Assembly: GCF_014204865.1 (NCBI RefSeq)
Contig: NZ_JACHMG010000001.1
Span: 6,350,501-6,414,500, forward strand
Source: Amycolatopsis jiangsuensis
GTDB lineage: Bacteria; Actinomycetota; Actinomycetes; Mycobacteriales; Pseudonocardiaceae
DNA length: 64,000 bases
Direction of reading: 5' to 3'
Shown here: piece after piece, positions 24,312-33,027 of the stretch
Position numbering within the stretch: the stretch's first letter is position 1
Layout: every line of letters begins with the position of its first letter
Notes under the pieces: model-generated
The model's database searches: none
The model's input: only the letters and a program-made list of their open reading frames with translations
What the model was told of the DNA's origin: nothing
Made by a program: the position numbers and the translations under genes

Positions 24312-26561
24312 GTGCGAGGCGATTCGGCGGGGCGGGAGAACCCAGTGGCCTCCTCCAGCGGCTGGACCCCACTCGGCAGCGGTCCGGTCGCCACTGTCTA
24401 CTCCGGACTGCATCGCGGTCTTCCGGTGGCGCTCAAAGTGTTCCCCTCGCGGTTCGACCGTTCCACTCTGTCCACAGTGGATAAGCAACGCGGTCGCCTT
24501 CGCGAAGTGGGCTCGGTGCTGCCGGTGCACGGCATCGACCGGCTGCCCGACGGCAGGCACGCGCTGCGGATGGAGCTGTGCCCGCAGTCGCTGGCCGCCC
24601 TGCTGTCCCGGGTGGGTCGCCTGGGACCGATGGACACGGTGGTCCTGGGCCACGCGGTGGCCACGGCGCTGGCCGGAGCCCACGCCGCCGGCGTGGTACA
24701 CGGCGGGGTGAAGCCGTCGAACGTGCTGTTCCGCTCGTCCGGCCAGCCGGTGCTGGCGGACTTCGGGATCGCGCTGCGCCAGGCGTTCCCGCGCGACCCG
24801 GTGGAGTCCCTGGAGTATCTGGCGCCGGAGACGCTGCGCACCCAGACCCTGGACGAGCGCAGCGATCTCTACGGTCTGGGCGCCCTGCTGCACGTCGTGC
24901 TGACCGGCCGCCACCCGCTGCCGAGCCACCTGGGCGAACCGGTGGGTGAACGCGTGCTGCGCCTGCTGCGCACCCCGGTACCGGCCATCCACGAACCGGG
25001 CGTACCGGTGGAACTGTCCACAGTGGTCGGACGCCTGCTGGCTCCGGACCCGGCCCACCGCCCCGCCGACGCGGCCTGGGTAGCCGCCCGCCTCGGCGAG
25101 ATGATTGCCCGGCTTTCGTCAGCCATGTCCGCCCCGGGATCGGCGGGGGCGGGGCTTCCGGTGGGGCCGGGGCCGATAGGGCTGGCGGGGCCCGGGGCGA
25201 TGGGACCGGCGGGGCCTGGGCTGGCGGGGCCGGGGGCGGTGCCGCCGGGACCGATGGACTCGGTGTCAGTGGGCCCGGGGTCGGTGTTCGGAGGGGCTTC
25301 CTCCTCGGATTCCGAAGCTCCGGGGATGGCGTCCCCGGAGACCGGACTGGGGTCAGGGGCTGCAGAAGCCGCGTCTGGTGGGTCCGGATCTGTGGGGACT
25401 GCGTCCGCTGGAGCCGGGCCTGCGGAATCTGTGTCCCGAGTGCCTGCGTCCGCAGAATCTGTATCGGCGGGGGGTTCGCAGCAGGAGTCCGGGGCGCCGG
25501 TTTCGCTGCCACCGGGGTCTGTGGCAGCGGCCTCCGAGTCGCCGGGACACGTGGATCCGGTTCCACCGGCTTCGGGGGCGGTAGGTGCTGTGCCGCCGGC
25601 ACTGGCGGAGCCTGCGTCGCCGGACGTTCGGCCTGTTCCCGGGGATTCCCAGGCAGCAGCGGAAGAAGCGGCCTTCGACGACTTCGGGGACCTGAGCGCG
25701 GCGGACGACTTCACGGAGTTGGGCGCGGCGGACGACTTCGCGGCGCTGGCGGCGGAGGAGGGAGTCCCGGAGCTGGGCGCGGAGGGCGACTTCGCGGAAG
25801 TGTCGCCGGCCGCCGCACTGCCCGCGTCGGCGGTCGCGGAGTTGCCCGCTGGGCCGCGGGGGCCGGGGTACGCGGGGCCACAGCCCGCTTCGGGTGCGTG
25901 GGGTGGGGCTGGGCATCCCGGGAACTCCGCTGGGCATGGCGCGCCGGAGGGGGCCGGGGCTTCGGAGGACTCGCCTGCGTGGGACGCGGTGAAGTACCCC
26001 GGAACTCCTGCCTCGCAGGCCCCGGAAGGACAGTTCCCTGGTGCGCCGCGGAGTGGAGCTGCGGGTTCCGAGGTGCCCGGGCCGGACGGAGCGGCCGCGG
26101 AGCCGGGCACCCAGCGCGTCCCGCAGGAGACGCGGGGCGGGCGGCGGGTGCGGCCGGACTTCGTCGTCGGGGGGATCGTGCTGGTGGCGGTGGTCGGGGT
26201 GGGGCTGGCCATGGTGCTCAGCGGAGGCTCCGACGACCTCACCACCACGGCGCGGACGCCCCCACCCGCGCCGTCCTCGGCGGCTGCTTCCCCGGCGGTC
26301 GACGTCCGGCTGGAGCAGCCCGCCGATCACGGCAAACAGGTCACGCTCACCTGGACCAGCAGTTCCGACACGGTCGACTACGCGGTGATCGTCGCCCCCG
26401 AAGGCGAACCGAACCGCGCGGTGCTCGCGCAGCGCCAACACAGCCTGACGGTCCCGGTCGACCCGCTCCGACGCTACTGCTTCGAGGTACAGGCGACCGA
26501 CAGCCAGGCCGTCTACCACAGCGAACCGCAAGCCATCCGCGGCGCGACCTGCCACCGCTGA
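24312..26561 (+). CDS. Membrane-anchored Ser/Thr kinase homologue, probable pseudokinase
   Basis: 749 residues from GTG 24312 (GGAGG at 24301-24305). The kinase-like domain (~15-270) keeps a Gly-rich loop (L-G-S-G-P-V-A-T-V-Y), the ATP-binding Lys (V-A-L-K-V-F) and D-F-G. The catalytic loop, however, is H-G-G-V-K-P-S-N (130-137) with Gly132 replacing the catalytic Asp. A long low-complexity Gly/Pro/Ala then Asp/Glu-rich stretch (~275-610) leads to a membrane helix (~618-640) and an outer FN3-like domain with two Cys. Divergent from eccD, so plausibly a scaffold or sensor of the secretion system. Confidence 0.85.
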   Translation: MRGDSAGRENPVASSSGWTPLGSGPVATVYSGLHRGLPVALKVFPSRFDRSTLSTVDKQRGRLREVGSVLPVHGIDRLPDGRHALRMELCPQSLAALLSRVGRLGPMDTVVLGHAVATALAGAHAAGVVHGGVKPSNVLFRSSGQPVLADFGIALRQAFPRDPVESLEYLAPETLRTQTLDERSDLYGLGALLHVVLTGRHPLPSHLGEPVGERVLRLLRTPVPAIHEPGVPVELSTVVGRLLAPDPAHRPADAAWVAARLGEMIARLSSAMSAPGSAGAGLPVGPGPIGLAGPGAMGPAGPGLAGPGAVPPGPMDSVSVGPGSVFGGASSSDSEAPGMASPETGLGSGAAEAASGGSGSVGTASAGAGPAESVSRVPASAESVSAGGSQQESGAPVSLPPGSVAAASESPGHVDPVPPASGAVGAVPPALAEPASPDVRPVPGDSQAAAEEAAFDDFGDLSAADDFTELGAADDFAALAAEEGVPELGAEGDFAEVSPAAALPASAVAELPAGPRGPGYAGPQPASGAWGGAGHPGNSAGHGAPEGAGASEDSPAWDAVKYPGTPASQAPEGQFPGAPRSGAAGSEVPGPDGAAAEPGTQRVPQETRGGRRVRPDFVVGGIVLVAVVGVGLAMVLSGGSDDLTTTARTPPPAPSSAAASPAVDVRLEQPADHGKQVTLTWTSSSDTVDYAVIVAPEGEPNRAVLAQRQHSLTVPVDPLRRYCFEVQATDSQAVYHSEPQAIRGATCHR

Positions 26562-27252
26562 ACCAGCGCCCGGCTTCACCACCGCGACACGGGACCGACG
26601 GGGGAACAACGGTGGCAGATCGGCCGCTGATGCCGGATCCTCGGCCGGGTTGCCGGGTTGCCGGGTTGCCGGGTTGCCGGGTTGCCGGGTTGCCGGGTTG
26701 CCGGGTTGGCGGGTTGGCGGCGCGCCGGGTGGGTGGTGGGCTGGGTGGTTGCCGGGCCGGAAGTTCCGCTGTGTGGATGGATTACTGGGCTGGAAGTCTG
26801 CTGCGGCGGAGGGTTGTCGTGGTGGAGGGACATCGTGGTGGAGCTGCGTCCGGCCGGGTGGGTTGCGGGAGTGAATGTGTTGCCGGGGAGTGGAGTTTGC
26901 TGCGTAGGTCGGTTGCCGGGACGGAGAGGCAAGCGGGGCAGCTGGTGCGCCAAGGGCCCGGGGAGCAGGAGGGGTAGGCGAGGCAGGCGGGCGTGGGTCA
27001 GGTACGTAGCGGGTGTTACCGCTGGCTTCCGGGTGCCGAGCGGCAGAAGAGGGGCGAGAGCGGCGGCAGGAGCGCGGGTAGGCCGCAGCAGCGGCGGGGG
27101 TGAGCGGCCTTGGTTGAGGTGCGTGGCGGGTGTTACCGCTGGCTCCCCGGTGCCGAGGGAAAGAGGGGCAAGCAGGGCACCACGCGCGCCGAAGAGGCCG
27201 GAGGAGCAGCGGCGGTAGGCGAGGCAGACGTGACTGAGGTGCGCGCCGGGGG
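26562..27252. other. Repeat-rich spacer without a convincing gene
   Basis: 691 bases between the pseudokinase and SRPBCC genes. It holds the octamer array and the long-period repeats listed separately, plus G/T-rich degenerate copies between them. Open frames here give only Pro/Thr/Gln/Arg-rich low-complexity products with no ribosome binding sites. I see no promoter or RNA gene I can defend. Confidence 0.6.
26647..26718. repeat. GGGTTGCC octamer array, nine units
   Basis: Seven GGGTTGCC units (26647-26702) and two GGGTTGGC units (26703-26718) in perfect register. Nine G-triplets spaced by five bases satisfy a G-quadruplex pattern on the plus strand. Confidence 0.93.
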
Positions 27253-27275
27253 TTACCGCGGGAGCGCGGGCCGGC
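27001..27275. repeat. Degenerate long-period (117-120 bp) repeats ending in the SRPBCC gene
   Basis: Similar blocks, GGTRCGTRGCGGGTGTTACCGC-like, begin at 27001, 27118 and 27238, preceded by related GGTAGGCGAGGCAG blocks. The third includes the stop codon of the minus-strand SRPBCC gene. Periods are 117 and 120 bases. Confidence 0.65.
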
Positions 27276-27780
27276 CGGAGGTGCTGGGCTGGGGCGGTCG
27301 TGTGGCGAGTTCGGCCAAGTGGTGCAGTGAGGCGGTCAGGTGGCCGGGGGAGAACGGCGGGAAACGGAGGTACTCCCGGATGGGTTGCGGGACTGCGGAC
27401 CAGTCGTAGGTGAGCGTGACCTCGGTTGTGGCCGGGTCGTGGGGTACGAGGTCGTAGCGCCAGCTCCAGCCGCCGAAGTCCAGTTGGCCGTCGTCCTTTT
27501 CATAGCCTGGTAGCCAGCTGATGATTTGCGGCGCGTCGAACAGCTCGACCCGGTTGATCGTCCGGTAGGCACCGTCCGGGTGGTTGGCGTGGTACATGTT
27601 CATCCGGAAGATCTGGTCCGGCTCGGTCAGCGGTGCCGGGTCGAGGGCCTGCTGCACCCAGCCGGTGCCGTCGATCGCAGCGTGGGTCGTCGGGTCCGCC
27701 AGGATCGCGAAGACCGACGTGGCGGAAGCGGCGACGGTCAGCGTGGCGTTGACATGCTCCACTGTGGACTGATCGGGCAT
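27253..27780 (-). CDS. SRPBCC / polyketide-cyclase-like protein
   Basis: 175 residues; ATG 27780 follows AAGGGA at the right distance, preferred to GTG 27798. START-like fold: N-terminal strand with V-E-H-V-N-A-T-L-T-V-A-A-S-A-T-S-V-F-A-I-L-A-D-P, then G-W-S-W-R-Y-D-L-V-P and a C-terminal helix. Members bind hydrophobic small molecules; no catalytic prediction possible. It follows the MoaD-like gene by 26 bases and is probably the last gene of the BNR-MoaD-SRPBCC unit. Confidence 0.83.
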   Translation of the reverse strand: MPDQSTVEHVNATLTVAASATSVFAILADPTTHAAIDGTGWVQQALDPAPLTEPDQIFRMNMYHANHPDGAYRTINRVELFDAPQIISWLPGYEKDDGQLDFGGWSWRYDLVPHDPATTEVTLTYDWSAVPQPIREYLRFPPFSPGHLTASLHHLAELATRPPQPSTSGRPALPR

Positions 27781-27806
27781 GCGGATTCCCTTCGGCACAA
27801 AGGTTC

Positions 27807-28109
27807 TCAGCCGCCGGCCATCGCGCCGACGATCAGGAACGGCTCCGCGCCGGTGGTGACGGCGGTGGGCAACGGGGCGTCCGGGGAGCTGTTCGACAGG
27901 TCGGTCTCACAGGCGAAGAACCGGACGTACGCGCGGCGCCTGCCGGTGCCGGTGTCGCGCACCGTGCCGCGCAGCATCGGATAACGCTGCTCCAGCGCGT
28001 CGAGCAGCGTGCGTTGCGTGGGTGGCTCGCCGACCGCCAGCTCGACCTCCCCGCCGACCTTGGCCAGCGTGCGCAGGTGGGTGGGCAGCTTGACGCGGAC
28101 GGTGGTCAT
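27807..28109 (-). CDS. MoaD/ThiS-like ubiquitin-fold protein
   Basis: 100 residues: beta-grasp pattern ([14 protein letters not shown]) ending in G-A-M-A-G-G, the Gly-Gly tail that is adenylated and thiocarboxylated in sulfur carriers. Its ATG overlaps the stop of the BNR-repeat gene (ATGA), so the two are translationally coupled. No moeB/thiF or molybdenum synthase gene is adjacent; the sulfur acceptor is unknown. Coupling of a sulfur-carrier-like protein to a BNR-repeat protein is seen in other bacteria. Confidence 0.83.
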   Translation of the reverse strand: MTTVRVKLPTHLRTLAKVGGEVELAVGEPPTQRTLLDALEQRYPMLRGTVRDTGTGRRRAYVRFFACETDLSNSSPDAPLPTAVTTGAEPFLIVGAMAGG

Positions 28110-29221
28110 CGCAGCGTCTGCACCTCGACCGAGTAGACCGGGGGCAGGTCTCGCACGATCGGCGTCCAGCGCTCGCCCGAATCGGGGGACACGTAGACCT
28201 GACCGCCGGTGGTGCCGAAGTAGACCCCGGCCTCGTCGAGGGAGTCGACGGCCATCGCGTCACGCAGGATGTTCACGTAGCAGTCGCGCTGCGGCAGCCC
28301 GGTGGTGAGCGCCTCCCACTCCCCGCCGCCCGAGCGGCTGCGGTACACCCGCAGCTTGCCCTCCGGCGGATAGTGCTCCGAATCGCTGTGGATCGGCACC
28401 ACGTAGATCGTCTCCGGTTCGTGCGGGTGCACGGCGATCGGGAAGCCGAAATCGCTGGGCAGGTTGCCGCTGATCTCCCGCCACGAATCCCCGGCGTCGT
28501 CCGAACGCATCACGTCCCAGTGCTTCTGCATGAACAGCACGTCCGGCCGCGCGGGGTGCTGGGCGATCCGGTGCACGCAGTGCCCGACCTCGGCGGCCGG
28601 GTCCGGGATGCCCTCGGAGCGCAGACCGCGGTTGATCGGCTGCCACGACTGCCCGTTGTCGTCGCTGCGGAACGCGCCGGCGGCGGAGATCGCGGTGAAG
28701 ATCCGCGCCGGATCACGGGGGTCGAGGATGATCGTGTGCAGGCACAGCCCGCCCGCGCCGGGCTGCCAGCGCGGGCCGGAGGTGTGCTTGCGCAGCGCGG
28801 TCAGCTCGCCCCAGCTCTTGCCGCCGTCGGTGCTGCGGTACAGCGCCGCGTCCTGCGCGCCCGCGTACACGGTGTCCGGGTCGGTGGGCGAGGGCTCCAG
28901 ATGCCAGATCCGGGTGAACTCCCACGGCTTCGGCGTGCCGTCGTACCACAGGTGCTCGCCCGCTCCGCCCTCGTAGCCGAAGTCGTGGTCGACCTGGTGC
29001 CAGGTGCGGCCGCCGTCGTCGGAACGCTGGATGAGCTGCCCGAACCACGACGTGGACTGCGAGGCGTACAGCCGGTCGGGATCGGCGGGCGAGCCGGCCA
29101 CGTGGTAGACCTCCCAGCCACCGAAGTGCGGGCCCTCGACCTGCCATTCGGCGCGGCCGCCGTCGGAGGTGAGGACGAACGCGCCCTTGCGTGTGCCGAC
29201 CAGTACCCGTACTCCGGACAT
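28106..29221 (-). CDS. BNR/sialidase-like repeat propeller protein
   Basis: 371 residues from ATG 29221 (GGGGAG 5 bases before); ATG 29224 is adjacent. At least five S-x-D-x-G-x-(S/T)-W Asp-box repeats (for example [40 protein letters not shown]) give a beta-propeller like exo-sialidases and YCF48-type proteins. No signal peptide, so cytoplasmic and unlikely to be a true sialidase. Coupled to the MoaD-like gene. Confidence 0.85.
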   Translation of the reverse strand: MSGVRVLVGTRKGAFVLTSDGGRAEWQVEGPHFGGWEVYHVAGSPADPDRLYASQSTSWFGQLIQRSDDGGRTWHQVDHDFGYEGGAGEHLWYDGTPKPWEFTRIWHLEPSPTDPDTVYAGAQDAALYRSTDGGKSWGELTALRKHTSGPRWQPGAGGLCLHTIILDPRDPARIFTAISAAGAFRSDDNGQSWQPINRGLRSEGIPDPAAEVGHCVHRIAQHPARPDVLFMQKHWDVMRSDDAGDSWREISGNLPSDFGFPIAVHPHEPETIYVVPIHSDSEHYPPEGKLRVYRSRSGGGEWEALTTGLPQRDCYVNILRDAMAVDSLDEAGVYFGTTGGQVYVSPDSGERWTPIVRDLPPVYSVEVQTLR

Positions 29222-29270
29222 CATGACTCCCCGTGTTCAGTGTCACCGGGAGTCAACCTAGCCACGCAGG

Positions 29271-30053
29271 TCACCGGCTTCTTCTCCGTTCTTGCGCTTC
29301 CGCCGACGCCAGGGGCGGCAGCGCCACGAGCACCGGCGGCGTCCACGGTGGCGCGAGGTCCAGCCGGACCGTCCGCCGCTGTGGCGCGGCCGGGCGCGGC
29401 CGGATCCACACCGGCTCCGGGTGCACGCCGACCACCTGCACCGGCGGGACGAGCTGGTCACGCGGGCTGCCCCGGGCAGGCAGCGCGCAGGCCATCAGCC
29501 GGTAACTGCCGGGCGGGGCCCCGGCCAACGTGAACTCCTGCCGCTCGTCGAGCAGCGCGCCGCTGACCGGGACGCCCTGTGCCGCCTGCCGGGGGAACAG
29601 CCCGACGTACACCGCCGGCGCACCGTCGAGCGCCATGACCGCGGCAGGGCTCAGCCACGCCCGCCCGGTGACCACGCCGCCGCCCGCGATCGGGCCCGGC
29701 ACGTGGACCGGCCTTGGCGGATGGTCGCCGAGCAGCTTCGGCAGCATCCGGAACTGCTGCGGACCGATCCCGACGGCCGCGGTGAACCGGGTGGTGAACG
29801 TGCCGGCCGCGCAGAAACCCACCGCGTTGCACACGTCCACGACCTTCTCGTCGCTTTCCAGCAGTAACCGCTTGGCGAGCTGGAACCGCTGTGCGGCAAG
29901 GAACTTCCCCGGCGGCATGCCAACCTGCCGCTCGAACGCGCGCGCCAGGTGGAACGGGCTGTAGCCGACATGGTCGGCCACGTCGCCGAGCCGCAGCTCC
30001 GTCGTGGCTCCCGCGGCGAGGAACCTCGCCGCCTCGAGTACCGCCTCCCGCAT
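29271..30053 (-). CDS. AraC-family transcriptional regulator
   Basis: 260 residues from ATG 30053 with GAGGAGG upstream. Unusually for the family, the DNA-binding part is N-terminal: two helix-turn-helix units at ~10-105 (L-G-D-V-A-D-H-V-G-Y-S-P-F-H-L-A-R-A-F and D-V-C-N-A-V-G-F-C-A-A-G-T-F-T-T-R-F), followed by a ~150-residue beta-rich domain of unknown ligand. It lies between acyl-CoA synthetase and BNR genes on the same strand and may control either. Confidence 0.87.
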   Translation of the reverse strand: MREAVLEAARFLAAGATTELRLGDVADHVGYSPFHLARAFERQVGMPPGKFLAAQRFQLAKRLLLESDEKVVDVCNAVGFCAAGTFTTRFTAAVGIGPQQFRMLPKLLGDHPPRPVHVPGPIAGGGVVTGRAWLSPAAVMALDGAPAVYVGLFPRQAAQGVPVSGALLDERQEFTLAGAPPGSYRLMACALPARGSPRDQLVPPVQVVGVHPEPVWIRPRPAAPQRRTVRLDLAPPWTPPVLVALPPLASAEAQERRRSR

Positions 30054-30127
30054 TGCCCACCTCCTCGCCAGGTTGTGTGACCAGGGTAAACGGGCACTAC
30101 GACAATTTCGGAGCTCGCGCGATCGCG

Positions 30128-31972
30128 TCACGGTGTACGCGTCACGCGCCAGTCGATCGCGTAGCGGCGCAGGATCGTTTTCACCGCCGATTCACCGGTC
30201 TCACTCGCGGTCTCCACCACCGCGAGAACCGAGCCACGGTCGATCTCGACCTCGATCGCGGCGACGCCGGCCACGTCCGCCAGTGCCTTGGTGAGTTCGC
30301 GGCGAGCCGCGTCGGCCCGCAGCGCGGGTTTGTACGGTTTGCCGACGTCGGTGACCGGCAGTGCGTCGAGGACGGTCACGGTCTTCGGCGCGGCGGCGGA
30401 TTCCGGCACCTTGCCGCGCGCCCACTCGCGCAGCTGCAGTTCGGTGACCGACGAGCCCGGCGCGAGCGTGACGTAGGCGACGGGCACTTCTCCGGAGTGG
30501 ATGTCCGGCCGCCCCACCGCTCCGGCCCCCGTGACCTCGGGATGGGCGAGGAGGGCGTCCTCGATCTGCGCGGGGTCGATGTTGTGGCCACCGCGGATGA
30601 TGAGGTCCTTCGCACGGCCGGCCAGGTACACGAAACCGTCCGGGTCGAGGTGCGCGAGGTCGCCGGTGTCGAGCCAGCCGCCGGAAAGCTTGCCCAGCCC
30701 GTCGAGGACGTGGCCGTGCTCGCCGTGACCGGTGACGTAGCCGGGGAACACGGTGGGGCCGCTGATCACGAGGATGCCCGCCTGGCCGGGTGGAAGGTCT
30801 TCCCAGCTGCCGTCGGGCCGGACCCGCACGGCTTTCATCCGCTGGTAGGGCAGTCGCTGGCCGACCGAGCCCGGTCGCGGGGAATCGGGGAAGGCGCGGG
30901 CGCTGGCGCAGGTCGCCTCGGTCAGCCCGTATCCCTCGACGAGCGTGATGCCGGTGTGGCTCTCGAAGTTCTCCCGCACGGCGGCGGGTAGGGGAGAAGC
31001 TCCGACCATGGCGACGCGCAGGCTGCTGAGGTCGGCGTCGACCGGGCACTGGGCGAGTACGGAGTAGACGGTCGGCACCGCGCTCATCGCGGAAATCCGG
31101 TAGTGCTCGACGAGTTTCCAGAACTGTCCGTAGAGCGCGAGGTCGCGGTAGCCCAGCGGGCCGGCCCAGACCGCGCCCTGGCCTTTGAACAGCGGCGCGA
31201 GAACAGTGACGATCAGTGCGTTGACGTGGAACAGCGGCAGCGCCGCGAAAAGCACGGACTCCTCGTCGAGCAGGGAGTTGGCGGCCAGCTTCGGGGCGCC
31301 GGTGGTGCCGCCGGTGTGGAAGAACGCCGCCAGATCGCCGGACTGTGGTGGCACACCGTGGAAAACGGACGGGTCCTGCCCGGCCGCCAGCTCACCGAGA
31401 TAGCCGATCCGTACGCCGGCTACGGCCGGCAGCTCCGCCGGTGCGCCGGTGGTTCCGGTGGGCCGGAGTACCAGCACGGTGTCGAGGTGTCCGTCCCGGG
31501 CGAGGTCGTGCGCGGTTTCCCAGATCTCGGGGGACAACTCGGGACCGGCGGTGATGAGGATGCGCGCGCCCGCGAGTCGCAGCAGGTCGGTGAGGTGCGG
31601 GCGGGAGAGCCCGCCGTTCAGGGGTGCCGCGATGCCGGCGAGCTGCGCGGCGAGGGTCGCGGGCACCAGCTCGGCGGTGTTGGGTGACATCAGCGCGACC
31701 GCGTCGTCCCGGCGGATACCGAGTTCGTGCAACAGGTTCGCGTACCGGTGGACTTCACCGAGGAGTCCGGCGAACCTGCGGTGCGCGGGTTCGCGCCAGC
31801 GTGTGGCGTCCGGCAGCGTGGTGATCGCCGTCCGGTCGGGCCAGGTGGCCGCGGCCCTGGACAGCAGGGCGTAGGTCGACCCGGGGAGCCCGCGTTCGGC
31901 CAGTGGCACGGCTTCGATCCCGGCGAGGTCCGTGGGTCCGGCGTACCGCGGCCAGAGCAGGTTCTCGGTCAT
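30128..31972 (-). CDS. AMP-forming acyl-CoA synthetase
   Basis: 614 residues; the ATG at 31972 overlaps the stop of the FAH-family gene (ATGA). ANL-superfamily motifs: F-F-H-T-G-G-T-T-G-A-P-K (AMP-binding P-loop), E-G-Y-G-L-T-E-A-T, and W-L-D-T-G-D-L-A-H-L-D-P-D-G-F with G-R-A-K-D-L-I-I-R-G-G-H-N-I-D-P. The C-terminal catalytic Lys region V-G-K-P-Y-K-P is present. Activates a carboxylic acid to its CoA ester; coupling to an FAH-type hydrolase suggests catabolism of an aromatic or ring-derived acid, which is inference. Confidence 0.92.
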   Translation of the reverse strand: MTENLLWPRYAGPTDLAGIEAVPLAERGLPGSTYALLSRAAATWPDRTAITTLPDATRWREPAHRRFAGLLGEVHRYANLLHELGIRRDDAVALMSPNTAELVPATLAAQLAGIAAPLNGGLSRPHLTDLLRLAGARILITAGPELSPEIWETAHDLARDGHLDTVLVLRPTGTTGAPAELPAVAGVRIGYLGELAAGQDPSVFHGVPPQSGDLAAFFHTGGTTGAPKLAANSLLDEESVLFAALPLFHVNALIVTVLAPLFKGQGAVWAGPLGYRDLALYGQFWKLVEHYRISAMSAVPTVYSVLAQCPVDADLSSLRVAMVGASPLPAAVRENFESHTGITLVEGYGLTEATCASARAFPDSPRPGSVGQRLPYQRMKAVRVRPDGSWEDLPPGQAGILVISGPTVFPGYVTGHGEHGHVLDGLGKLSGGWLDTGDLAHLDPDGFVYLAGRAKDLIIRGGHNIDPAQIEDALLAHPEVTGAGAVGRPDIHSGEVPVAYVTLAPGSSVTELQLREWARGKVPESAAAPKTVTVLDALPVTDVGKPYKPALRADAARRELTKALADVAGVAAIEVEIDRGSVLAVVETASETGESAVKTILRRYAIDWRVTRTP

Positions 31973-32901
31973 CGTGCCCACCGCACCACGGTGCGCTGGG
32001 TGCCCAGATCGATCGCGCCGTCGTCGGTGGCCACGGTGGTCTCGATGACGTCACCGTCCTTGAGGTAACGGGGATTCCTTGCCTGGCCCCGGAAAAAGAG
32101 CTTCCACTTGAGTGCGGGCGGCAGGAGCGAACCGATCAGCTCCACCGGTTTCGGCGGGGCGGACAGCGCCGTGCCCGCCGGAGTCCCGGTCAGTATGAGG
32201 TCGCCGGGGTCGAGTCGCTGGAAGCGGGTGAGCGCGCGCAACGCCTTGGCGGGCGGGTGGATCATGTCGGCGGCGGTCCGATCCTGGCGGATCTCGCCGT
32301 TCACGCTCAGCCGCAGGCGCAGGTCGGGGAACCGGTCGAGCTCGTCGCCGTCCAGCAGCACGAGCGCGGGCCCGGCCGGGGTGAACGTCGGATAGGACTT
32401 GCTTTCGTAGAACTGGGTCTGCGGCAGCTGCAGGTCACGCGCGGAGATGTCGTTCGTGACCACCAGGCCGGCGACGTGGCCGGCGAGCCCGCTCAGCTGC
32501 GTGCCCGCCGGGATCTCCCGGCCGATGACGAGCCCGATCTCCACCTCGTAGTCCAGCAGCCGTACGTGTGCCGGCCGCAGGACGTCCTCGTACGGGCCGC
32601 TGAGCGAACCGGACGTCTTGCGGAAGAACGTCAGCGGCACGGTCGCCGGATTGCCACCGGTGTCCTCGACGTGGGAGGCGTAGTTGGTCATCTGGGCGAC
32701 CACCCGGCACGGCGCGGTGACCGGCGAGACCAGGTCGAGGTCCGCGACCGGGACGCCACCGCCGCGCGCCGCCGCGGCTTCGAGCGCCGGCCGGTCGGCC
32801 AGCAGCTGCGCGGTGGTCGTGGCGCCGGTGGCGACCTCGGCCGCTCCGGACGGGGTGGCAACCCACCAGGCGTCGGCGGTGCGCAGTACGGAAATGCTCA
32901 T
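31969..32901 (-). CDS. Fumarylacetoacetate hydrolase family protein
   Basis: 310 residues, ATG 32901. FAH fold with the metal ligands E-V-E-I-G-L-V-I-G and N-D-I-S-A-R-D-L-Q, and the C-terminal G-D-L-I-L-T-G-T-P-A-G motif. Family members hydrolyse or decarboxylate 2-oxo acids at the end of aromatic catabolic routes. First gene of a unit with the acyl-CoA synthetase. The upstream region holds a palindrome facing a decayed TetR gene, presumably its former regulator. Confidence 0.92.
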   Translation of the reverse strand: MSISVLRTADAWWVATPSGAAEVATGATTTAQLLADRPALEAAAARGGGVPVADLDLVSPVTAPCRVVAQMTNYASHVEDTGGNPATVPLTFFRKTSGSLSGPYEDVLRPAHVRLLDYEVEIGLVIGREIPAGTQLSGLAGHVAGLVVTNDISARDLQLPQTQFYESKSYPTFTPAGPALVLLDGDELDRFPDLRLRLSVNGEIRQDRTAADMIHPPAKALRALTRFQRLDPGDLILTGTPAGTALSAPPKPVELIGSLLPPALKWKLFFRGQARNPRYLKDGDVIETTVATDDGAIDLGTQRTVVRWAR

Positions 32902-32980
32902 GACACAGCAACTTTCAGCAGGCCGCGAGGGCGGTGGGAGTCGATCGGCGGACGTGGTGCGGCAGCACTTCCTCTGAACA

Positions 32981-32994
32981 TGACGATATCATCA
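32981..32994. promoter_or_regulatory. Near-palindrome in the FAH / TetR-pseudogene intergenic region
   Basis: TGACGATATCATCA is symmetric apart from one base pair and is strikingly AT-rich against its surroundings. It fits an operator for the now frameshifted TetR protein. Confidence 0.45.
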
Positions 32995-33027
32995 GTTACG
33001 ATCTGAACGTCAGTCAAGGGATGGGGG

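Noticed and set aside
26576..26953. Minus-strand frame coding a Pro/Thr/Gln/Arg-rich product over the octamer array
   Set aside because: The product is dictated by the repeats, including N-P-A-T-R-Q-P-G tandem units; no start signal or family.
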